This document shows, piece after piece, positions 50,299 through 62,200 of a DNA stretch of 64,000 nt (positions within the stretch are counted from its first letter, which is position 1; every line of letters begins with the position of its first letter). This DNA is from Ianthella basta. Taxonomy: Eukaryota > Porifera > Demospongiae > Verongiida > Ianthellidae. A model generated the notes under the pieces. It was not told the origin of the DNA, searched no databases, and saw nothing but the letters and a program-made list of their open reading frames with translations. The DNA is taken from NCBI GenBank assembly GCA_964019415.1, contig OZ025879.1:7722127-7786126 (forward strand). Reading direction: 5' to 3'. Position numbers and translations under genes: made by a program.

Positions 50299-53200
50299 TG
50301 CCTCATCTTGCTATTTCTTGTCTCATCTAGCAATATCTTGCCTCATCTTGCCTCATCTTGCAATATCTTACCTCATCTTGCCTCATCTTGCTATTTCTTG
50401 TCTCAGTTTGCAATATCTTGCCTCATCTTGCCTCATCTTGCGATTTCTTGCCTCATCTTGCTATATCTTGCGTCATCTTGCAATATCTTACCTCATCTAA
50501 CCTCATCCTGCCTCATCTTGCTATTTCTTGCCTCATTTTGCAATATTTTGCCTCATCTTGCCTCATCTTGCTATTTCTTGCCTCATCTTGCCTCGTCTTG
50601 CTTCATCTTGCTATATCTTGCCTCATCTTGCCTAATCTTGCTTAATCTTGCTATATCTTGCCTCATCTTGCCTCATCTTGCTATTTCTTGCCTCAACTTG
50701 CAATATCTTGACTCACTGTGCCTTTATCTTGCTATTTCTTGTCTCATCTAGCAATATCTTGCCTCATCTTGCTATTTCTTGCCTCATCTTGCTATATCTT
50801 GCCTCATCTTGCCTCATCTTGCAATATCTTACCTCATCTTACCTCATCTTGCCTCATCTTGCTATTTCTTGTCTCATTTTGCAATATCTTGCCTCATCTT
50901 GCCACATCTTGCTATTTCTTGCCTCATCTTGCTATATCTTGCGTCATCTTGCAATATCTTACCTCATCTAACCTCATCCTGCCTCATCTTGCTATTTCGT
51001 GCCTCATCTTGCAATATTTTGCCTCATCTTGCCTCATCTTGCTATTTCTTGCCTCATCTTGCCTCATCTTGCTATATATTGCCTCGTCTTGCCTCATCTT
51101 GCTTCATCTTGCTATATCTTGCCTCATCTTGCCTCATCTTGCTTCATCTTGCTATATCTTGCCTCTTCTTGCCTCATCTTGCTATTTCGTGCCTCATCTT
51201 GCAATATTTTGCCTCATCTTGCCTCATCTTGCTATTTCTTGCCTCATCTTGCCTCATCTTGCTATATCTTGCCTCATCTTGCCTCATCTTGCTTCATCTT
51301 GCTATATCTAGCCTCATCTTGCTTCATCTTGCAATATCTTGCCTCATCTTTCTTCATCTTGCAATATCTTGCCTCATCTTGCATTATCTTACCTAATCTT
51401 GCCTCATCTTGCCTCATCTTGTTTCAGCTTGCTATATCTTGCCTCATCTTGCCTCATCTTGCTTAATCTTGCTATATCTTGCCTCATCTTGCCTCATCTT
51501 GCTATTTCTTGCCTCAGCTTGCAATATCTTGCCTCATTTTGCCTCATCTTGCTATTTCTTGCCTCATCTTGCAAGATCTTGCCTCATCTTGCCTCATCTT
51601 GCTATTTCTTGCCTCATCTTGCCTCATCTTGCTGTTTCTCGCCTCATCTTGCTTCTTCTTGCTATATCTTGCCTCATCTTGCAATATCTTGCCTCATCTT
51701 GCCTCATCTTGCTATTTCTTGCCTCATCGTGCTTCTTGCTATATCTTGCCTCATCTTGCAATATCTTGCCTCATCTTGCCTCATCTTGCTATTTCTTGCC
51801 TCAGCTTGCAATATCTTGCCTCATTTTGCCTCATCTTGCTATATCTTGCCTCATCTTGCAATATCTTGCCTCATCTTGCCTCATTTTGCTATTTCTTGCC
51901 TCATCTTGCTTCTTCTTGCTATATCTTGCCTCATCTTGCAATATCTTGCCTCATCTTGCCTCATCTTGCTATTTCTTGCCTCATCTTGCTTCTTCTTGCT
52001 ATATCTTGCCTCATCTTGCTATATCTTGCCTCATCTTGCCTCATCTTGCTATTTCTTGCCTCATCTTGCTTCTTCTTGCTATATCTTACCTCATCTTGCT
52101 TCTACTTGCATTTTGCTTCTTGCTATATCTTGCCTCATCTTGCAATAACTTGCCTCATCTTGCCTCATCTTGCTACCTCTTGCTATATCTTGCCTCATCT
52201 TGCAATATCTTGCCTCATCTTACCTCATCTTGCTATTTCTTGCCTCATCTTGCAATATCTTGACTCATCTTGCCTCATCTTGCTATTTCTCGCCTCATCT
52301 TGCCTCATCTTGCTATTTCTTGCCTCATCTTGCTTCTTCTTGCTATATCTTGCCTCATCTTGCAATATCTTGCCTCATCTTGCCTCATCTTGCTATTTCT
52401 TGCCTCATCTTGCTTCTTGTTATATCTTGCCTCATCTTGCAATATCTTGCCTGATATTGCCTCATCTTGCTTCTTCTTGCTATATCTTACCTCATCTTGC
52501 AGTATCTTGCCTCATCTTGCTATATCTTGCCTCATCTTGCAATATCTTGCTATTTCTTGCCTCATCTTGCAGTATCTTGCCTCATCTTGCCTCATCTTGC
52601 TTCTTCTTGCTATATCTTGCCTCATCTTGCAATATCTTGCCTCATCTTGGTTCTTCTTGCTATATCTTGCCTCATCTTGCAGTATCTTGCCTCATCTTGC
52701 TTAATCTTGCTCTATCTTGCCTCATCATGCTTCATCTTGCTAGTTCTTGCCTCATCTTGCAATATCTTGACTCATTTTGCCTCATCTTGCTATTTCTTGC
52801 CTCATCTTGCAATATCTTGCCTCATCTTGCTTCATCTTGCTATTTCTTGCCTCTCTTGCCTCATCTTGCTATTAAATTTCTTGCCTCATCTTGCCTCATC
52901 TTGCTATTTCTTGCCTCATCTTGCTTCTTCTTGCTATATCTTGCCTCATCTTGCAATATCTTGCCTCATCTTGCCTCATCTTGCTATTTCTTGCCTCATC
53001 TTGCTTCTTGCTATATCTTGCCTCATCTTGCAATGTCTTGCCTCATCTTACCTCATCTTGCTTCATCTTACTATTTCTTGCCTCTCTTGTCTCATCTTGC
53101 AATAACTTGCCTCATCTTGCTATGTCTTGCCTCATCTTGCCTCATTTTGCTATTTCTTGCCTCATCTTGCTTCTTCTTGCTATATCTTGCCTCATCTTGC

Positions 53201-56200
53201 AATATTTTGCCTCATCTTGCCTCATCTTGCTATTTCTTGCCTCATCTTGCTTCTTGCTATATCTTGTCTCATCTTGCAATATCTTGCCTCATCTTGCTTC
53301 ATCTTGCTATATCTTGCCTCATCTTGCTTCATCTTGCTATATCTTGCCTCATCTTGCAATATCTTGCCTCATCTTGCTTCATCTTGATATATCTTACCTC
53401 ATGTTGCCTCATCTTGCAATATCTTGCCTCATCTTGCCTCATCTTGCTTAATCTTGCTATATCTTGCCTCATCTTGACTCATCTTGCTATTTCTTGCCTC
53501 ATCTTGCAATATCTTGACTCATCTTGCTATTTCTTTCTTCATCTTGCCTCATCTTGCTTCATCTTGCTATATCTTGCCTCATCTTGCTTAATCTTGCTAT
53601 ATCTTGCCTGATTTTGCCTCATCTTGTTATTTCTTGCCTCATCTTGCAATATCTTGCCTCATCTTCCTCATCTTGCTATTTCTTGCCTCATCTTTCAATA
53701 TCTTGCCTCATCTTGCTATATCTTGCCTCATCTTGCTATTTCTTGCCTCAACTTGCCTCATCTTGCTTCATCTTGCTATATCTTGCCTCATCTTGCCTCA
53801 TCTTGCTTAATCTTGCTATATCTTGCCTCATCTTGCCTCATCTTGCTATTATTGCCTCATCTTGCAATATCTTGACTCATTTTGCCTCATCTTGCTATTT
53901 CTTGCCTGATCTTGCTTCTTCTTGCTATTTCTTGCCTCATCTTGCAATATCTTGCCTCATCTTGCCTCATCTTGCTATTTCTTGCCTCATCTTGCTTCTT
54001 CTTGCTATATCTTGCCTCATCTTGCTTCTTCTTGCATTTTGCTTCTTGCTATATCTTGCCTCATCTTGCAATAACTTGCCTCATCTTGCCTCATCTTGCT
54101 ACTTCTTGCTATATCTTGCCTCATCTTGCAATATCTTGCCTCATCTTACCTCATCTTGCTATTTCTTGCCTCATCTTGCAATATCTTGACTCATCTTGCC
54201 TCATCTTGCTATTTCTTGCCTCATCTTGCCTCATCTTGCTATTTCTTGCCTCATCTTGCTTCTTCTTGCTATATCTTGCCTCATCTTGCAATATCTTGCC
54301 TCATCTTGCCTCATCTTGCTATTTCTTGCCTCATCTTGCTTCTTGTTATATCTTGCCTCATCTTGCAATATCTTGCCTGATATTGCCTCATCTTGCTTCT
54401 TCTTGCTATATCTTACCTCATCTTGCAGTATCTTGCCTCATCTTGCTATATCTTGCCTCATCTTGCAATATCTTGCTATTTCTTGCCTCATCTTGCAATA
54501 TCTTGCCTCATCTTGCCTCATCTTGCTTCTTCTTGCTATATCTTGCCTCATCTTGCAATATCTTGCCTCATCTTGCTTCCTCTTGCTATATCTTGCCTCT
54601 TCTTGCAATATCTAGCCTCATCTTGCTTAATCTTGCTGTATCTTGCCTCATCATGCCTCATCTTGCTATTTCTTGCCTCATCTTGCAATATGTTGACTCA
54701 TTTTGCGTTATCTTGCTATTTCTTGCCTCATCTTGCTTCTTCTTGCTATATCTTGCCTCATCTTGCAATATCTTGCCTCATCTTGCCTCATCTTGCTATT
54801 TCTTGCCTCATCGTGCTTCTTGCTATATCTTGCTTCATCTTGCAATATCTTGCCTCATCTTGCTTCTTCTTGCTATATCTTGCCTCATTTTGCAATATCT
54901 TGCCTCATCTTGCCTCATCTTGCTATATATTGCCTCATCTTGCAATATCTTGCTATTTCTTGCCTCATCTTGCTATTTCTGGCCTCATCTTGCAATATCT
55001 TGCCTCATCTTGCCTCATCTTGCTATTTCTTGCCTCAACTTGCCTCATCTTGCTATTTCTTGACTCATCTTGATTCTTCTTGCTTTATCTTGCCTCATCT
55101 TGCAATATCTTGCCTCATCTTGCCTGATCTTGCTATATCTTGCCTCATCTTGCCTCATCTTGCTATATATTGCCTCATCTTGCAATATCTTGCTATTTCT
55201 TGCCTCATCTTGCTATTTCTGGCCTCATCTTGCAATATCTTGCCTCATCTTGCCTCATCTTGCTATTTCTTGCCTCATCTTGCCTCATCTTGCTATTTCT
55301 TGACTCATCTTGATTCGTCTTGCTATATCTTGCCTCATCTTGCAATATCTTGCTATTTCTTACCTCATCTTGCAATTTCTTGACTTATTTTACCTCATCT
55401 TGCTATTTCTGGCCTCATCTTGCTATATCTTGACTCATTTTGCCTCATCTTGCTATATCTTGCCTCATCTTGCAATATCTTGCCTCATCTTGCATAATCT
55501 TGCCTCAACTTGCTATATCTTGCCTCATCTTGCTATTTCTTGCCTCATCTTGCAATATCTTGCCTCATCTTGCCTCATCTTGCTCTTTCTTGCCTCATCT
55601 TGCTATTTCTTGCCTCATCTTGCTATTTCTTGCCTCATCTTGCTTCTTGCTATTTCTTGCCTCATCTAGCTTCTTCTTGCTATATCTTGCCTCATCTTGC
55701 TATTTCTTGCCTCATCTTGCTTCTTGCTATATCTTGCCTCATCTTGCATTATCTTGCCTCATCTTGCCTCATTTTGCCTCATCTTGCTATTTCTTGCCTC
55801 ATCTTGCCTCATCTTGCTTAATCTTGCTATATCTTGCCTCATCTTGCTTCTTCTTGCTATAGTTTACCTCATCTTGCAATATGTTGCCTCATCTTGCCTC
55901 ATCTTGCTATTTCTTGCCTCATCTTGCCTAATCTTGCTTAATCTTGCTATATCTTGCCTCATCTTACCTAATCTTGCCTCATCTTGCCTCATCTTGCTAT
56001 TTCTTGCCTCATCTTTGCAATATCTTGCCTCATCTTGCTATATTTTGCCTCATCTGGCTATTTCTTGCCTCATCTTGCCTCATCTTGCTTCATCTTGCTA
56101 TATCTTGCCTCATCTAGCCTCATCTTGCTTGATCTTGCTATATCTTGCCTCATCTTGCCTCATCTTGCTATTTCTTGCCTCATCTTGCAATATCTTGACT

Positions 56201-59200
56201 CATTTTGCCTCATCTTGCTATTTCTTGCCTCATCTTGCAATATCTTGCCTCATCTTGCCTCATCTTGCTATTTCTTGCCTCATTTTGCCTCATCTTGCTT
56301 CTTCTTGCTATATCTTGCCTCATTTTGCCTCATCTTGCAGTATCTTGCCTCATCTTGCCTTATCTTGCAATATCTTGCCTCATCTTGCCTCATCTTGCCT
56401 CATCTTGCAATATCTTGCCTCATCTTGCCTCATCTTGCTATATCTTTCCTCATCTTGACTCATCTTGCTTCATCTTGTTTCAACTTGCTATATCTTTCCT
56501 CATCTTACCTCATCTTGCTTCATCTTCCCTCATCTTGCCTCATCTTGCCTCATCTTGCGTCATCTTGCAATATCTTGCCTCATCTTGCCTCATCTTGCTA
56601 TTTCTTGCCTCATCTTGCAATATCTTTCCTCATCTTGACTCATCTTGCTTCATCTTGCTTCAACTTGCTATATCTTTCCTCATCTTATCTCATCTTGCTT
56701 CATCTTCCCTCATCTTGCCTCATCTTGCCTCATCTTGCGTCATCTTGCAATATCTTGCCTCATCTTGCCTCATCTTGCTATTTCTTGCCTCATCTTGCAA
56801 TATCTTGCCTCATCTTGCCTAATCTTGCAATATCTTGCCTCATCTTGCCTCATCTTGACTCATCTTGCTTCATCTTGCTATATCTTACTAAATCTTGCTT
56901 CATCTTGCTTCATCTTGCTTCATCTTTCTATATCTTACCTCATCTTGCCTCATCTTGCTTCATCTTGCTATATCTTTCCTCATCTTGCCTCACCTTGCTT
57001 CATTTTGCTTCAACTTGCTATATCTTTCCTCATCTTGCCTCACCTTGCCTCATCTTGCTTCATCTTGCTATATCTTGCCTCATCTTGCCTCATCTTGCTT
57101 CATCTTGCTACATCTCGCCTCATCTTTCTTTGCCTTGCAATATCTTGCCTCATCTTGCCTCATCTTGCTTCTTCTTGCTATATCTTGCCTCATCTTGCCT
57201 AATCTTGCTTAATCTTGCTATATCTTGCCTCATCTTGCTTCTTCTTGCTATATCTTGCCTCATCTTGCAATATCTTGCCTCATCTTGCTTCTTCTTGCTA
57301 TATCTTGCCTCATCTTGCCTCATCTTGCTATATCTTACCTAATCTTACCTAATCTTGCCTCATCTTGCCTCATCTTGCTATTTCTTGCCTCATCTTGCCT
57401 AATCTTGCTTAATCTTGCTATATCTTGCCTCATCTTGCTTCTTCTTGCTATATCTTGCCTCATCTTGCCTCATCTTGCTATTTCTTGCCTCATCTTGCCT
57501 AATCTTGCTTAATCTTGCTATATCTTGCCTCATCTTGCTTCTTCTTGCTATATCTTGCCTCATCTTGCTATATCTTGCCTCATCTTGCTATATCTTGCCT
57601 CATCTTGCTTCTTCTTGCTATATCTTGCCTCATCTTGCTATATCTTACCTAATCTTACCTAATCTTGCTATTTCTTGCCTCATCTTGCTAATTCTTGCCT
57701 CATCTTGCCTCATCTTGCTTCTTCTTGCTATATCTTACCTAATCTTGCCTAATCTTGCTCTTTATTGCCTCATCTTGCTATTTCTTGCCTCATATTGCCT
57801 CATCTTGCTTCATCTTGCTGTATCTTGTCTCATCTTGCCTCATCTTGCTTAATCTTGCCATATCTTGCCTCATCTTCCCTCATCTTGCTATTTCTTGCCT
57901 CATCTTGCAATATCTTGACTCATTTTGCCTCATCTTGCTATATCTAGCCTCTTCATGCAATATCTTGCCTCATTTTGCCTCATCTTGCTATTTCTTGCCT
58001 CATCTTGCTATATCTTGCCTCATCTTGCAATATCTTGCCTCATCTTGCTTAATCTTGCCTCATCTTGCAATATCTTGCTATTTTTTGCCTCATCTTGCCT
58101 CATCTTGACTCATTTTACCTCATCTAGCTATTTCTTGCCTCATCTTTCAATATCTTGACTTATCTTGCCTCATCTTGCTATTTATTGCCTCATCTTGCCT
58201 CATCTTGCTATTTCTTGCCTCATCTTGCTTCTTCTTGCTATCTCTTGCCTCATCTTGCAATATCTTGCCTCATCTTGCCTCATCTAGCTATTTCTTGCCT
58301 CATCTTGCTGCTTGCTTTATCTTGCCTAATCTTGCAATATCTTGCCTCATCTAGCCTCATCTTACTTAATCTTGCTATATCTTGCCTCATCTTACCTAAT
58401 CTTGTCTCATCTTGCCTCATCTTGCTATTTCTTGCCTCATCTTGCTATTTCTTGCATCATATTGCCTCATCTTGCTTCATCTTGCTATATCTTGCCTCAT
58501 CTTGCCTCATCTTGCTTAATCTTGCCATATCTTGCCTCATCTTGTCTCATCTTGCTATAACTTGCCTCATCTTGCAATATCTTGACTCATTTTGCCTCAT
58601 CTAACTATATCTTGCCTCTTCATGCAATATTTTGCCTCATTTTGCCTCATCTTGCTATTTCTTGCCTCATGTTGCAATATCTTGCCTCATCTTGCTTAAT
58701 CTTGCCTCATCTTGCAATATCTTGCTATTTCTTGCCTTATCTTGCAATATCTTGACTCTTGCCTCATCTTGCTATTTCTTGCCTCATCTTGCCTCATCTT
58801 GCTATTTCTTGCCTCATCTTGCAATATCTTGGCTCATCTTGCCTCATCTTGCTATTTCTTGCCTCATCTTGCCTCATCTTGCTATTTCTTGCCTCATCTT
58901 GCTTCTTCTTGCTATATCTTGCCTCATCTTGCAATATCTTGCCTCATCTCGCCACATCTACCTATTTCTTGCCTCATCTTGCTACTTGCTATATCTTGGC
59001 TCATCTTGCAGTATCTTGCCTCATCTTGCCTCATCTTGCTATATCTTGCCTCATCTTGCAGTATCTTGCCTCATCTTGCTATATCTTGCCTCATCTTGCT
59101 ATATCTTGCTATTTCTTGCCTCATCTTGCAATATCTTGCCTCATCTTGGCTCATCTTGCAGTATCTTGCCTCATCTTGCCTCATCTTGCTATATCTTGCC

Positions 59201-62200
59201 TCATCTTGCAGTATCTTGCCTCATCTTGCTATATCTTGCCTCATCTTGCTATATCTTGCTATTTCTTGCCTCATCTTGCAATATCTTGCCTCATCTTGCC
59301 TCATCTTGCTATTTCTTGCCTCATCTTGCTTCTTCTTGCTAAATCTTGCCTCATCTTGCTATTTCTTGCCTCATCTTGCAATGTCTTGCCTCATCTTGCC
59401 TCATGTTGCTATTTCTTCCCTCATCTTGACTCATTTTGCTAATTCTTGCCTCATCTTGCCTCATCTTGCTATTTCTTGCCTCATATTCCCTCATCTTGCA
59501 ATATCTTGCCTCATCTTGCCTCATTTTGCTATTTCTTGCCTCATATTGCAATATCTAGCTAGCCTCATCTTTCTTCTTCTTGCTATATCTTGCCTCATCT
59601 TGCCTCATCTTCCAATATCTTGTCTCATCTTGCCTCATCTTGCTATTTTTTGCCTCATCTTGCAATATCTTGCTTCATCTTGCTATATCTTGCCTCATCT
59701 TGCTATATCTCACCTCATCTTGTAATATCTTGCCTCATTTTGCCTCATCTTGCTATTTCTTGCCTCATCTTGCAATATCTTGCCTCATCTTGCTTCTTCT
59801 TGCTATATCTTGCCTCATCTTGCTATTTCTTGCCTCTTCTTGCAATATCTTGCCTCATCTTGCCTCATCTTGCTATTTCTTCCCTCATCTTGCCTGATTT
59901 TGCTATTTCTTGCCTTATCTTGCTATTTCTTGCCTCATATTGCCTCATCTTGCAATATCTTGCCTCATCTTGTCTCATCTTGCTATTTCTTGCCTCATCT
60001 TGCAATATCTAGCCTCATCTTGCTTCTTCTTGCTATATCTTGCCTCATCTTGCTATATCTTGCCTCATCTTGCCTCATCTTGCTATGTCTTACCTCATCT
60101 TGCTATTTTTAGCCTCATATTGTCTCATCTTGCTTCATTTTGCTATATCTTGCCTCATCTTGCCTCATCTTGCTATAACTTGCCTCATCTTGCAATATCT
60201 TGACTCATTTTGCCTCATCTTGCTATATCTTGCCTCTTCCTGCAATATCTTGCCTCATTTTGCCTCATCTTGCAATTTCTTGCCTCATCTTGCAATATCT
60301 TGCCTCATCTTGCTTAATCTTGCCTCATCTTGCAATATCTTGCTATTTCTTGCCTCATCTTGCCTCATCTTGCTATTTCTTGCCTCATCTTGCAATACCT
60401 TGGCTCATCTTGCCTCATCTTGCTATTTCTTGCCTCATCTTGCCTCATCTTGCTATTTCTTGCCTCATCTTGCTTCTTCTTGCTATATCTTGCCTCATCT
60501 TGCAATATCTTGCCTCATCTTGCCACATCTAGCTATTTCTTGCCTCATCTTGCTGCTTGCTATATCTTGGCTCATCTTGCAATATCTTGCCTCATCTTGC
60601 CTCATCTTGCTATATCTTGCCTCATCTTGCTATATGTTGCTATTTCTTGCCTCATCTTGCAATATCTTGCCTCATCTTGCCTCATCTTGCTATTTCTTGC
60701 CTCATCTTGCTTCTTCTTGCTATATCTTGTCTCATCTTGCAATATCTTGCCTCATATTGCCTCATCTTGCTAATTCTTGCCTCATCTTGCTTCTTCTTGC
60801 TATATCTTGCCTCATCTTTCTTCTTGCTATTTCTTGCCTCATCTTGCAATATCTTGCCTGATCTTGCTTCTTCTTGCTAAATCTTGCCTCATCTTGTTAT
60901 TTCTTGCCACATCTTGCATTATCTTGCCTCATCTTGCCTCATCTTGCTATTTCTTCCCTCATGTTGCCTCATTTTGCTAATTCTTGCCTCATCTTGCCTC
61001 ATCTTGCTATTTCTTGCCTCATATTGCCTCATCTTGCAATATCTTGCCTCATCTTGCCTCATTTTGCTATTTCTTGCCTCATATTGCAATATCTAGCTAG
61101 CCTCATCTTGCTTCTTCTTGCTATATCTTGCCTCATCTTGCAATATCTTGCCTCATCTTGCCTCATCTTGCTATTTCTTGCCTCATCTTGCAATATCTAG
61201 CCTCATCTTGCAATATCTTGCCTCATCTTGCCTGATCTTGCTATTTCTTGCCTCATCTTGCAATATCTTGCCTCATCTTGCTTCTTCTTGCTATATCTTG
61301 CCTCATCTTGCTATTTCTTGCCTCATCTTGCAATATCTTGTCTCATCTTGCCTCATCTTGCTATTTCTTCCCTCATCTTGCCTCATTTTGCTATTTCTTG
61401 CCTTATCTTGCTATTTCTTGCCTCATATTGCCTCATCTTGCAATATCTTGCCTCATCTTGTCTCATCTTTCTATTTCTTGCCTGATCTTGCAATATCTAG
61501 CCTCATCTTGCTTCTTCTTGCTATATCTTGCCTCATCTTGCAATATCTTGCCTCATCTTGCCTCATCTAGCTATTTCTTGCCTCATCTTGCTTCTTCTTG
61601 CTATATCTTGCATCATCTTGCAATATCTTGCCTCATCTTGCCTCATCTAGCTATTTCTTGCCTCATCTTGCTGCTTGCTATATCTTGGCTCATCTTGCAA
61701 TATCTTGCCTCATCTTGCCTCATCTTGCTTCCTCTTGCTATATCTTGCCTCATCTTGCAGTATCTTGCCTCATCTTGCTATATCTTGCCTCATCTTCCTA
61801 TATCTTGCTATTTCTTGCCTCATCTTGCAATATCTTGCCTCATCTTGCCGCATCTTGCTATTTCTTGCCTCATCTTGCTTCTTCTTGCTATATCTTGTCT
61901 CATCTTGCAATATCTTGCCTCATATTGCCTCATCTTGCTATTTCTTGCCTCATCTTGATTCTTCTTGCTATATCTTGCCTCATCTTTCTTCTTGCTATTT
62001 CTTGCCTCATCTTGCAATATCTTGCCTGATCTTGTTTCTTCTTGCTAAATCTTGCCTCACCTTGCTATTTCTTGCCTCATCTTGCAATATCTTGCCTCAT
62101 CTTGCCTCATCTTGCTATTTCTTCCCTCATCTTGCCTCATTTTGCTATTTCTTGCCTCATATTGCAATATTTAGCTTCATCTTGCTTCTTCTTGCTATAT

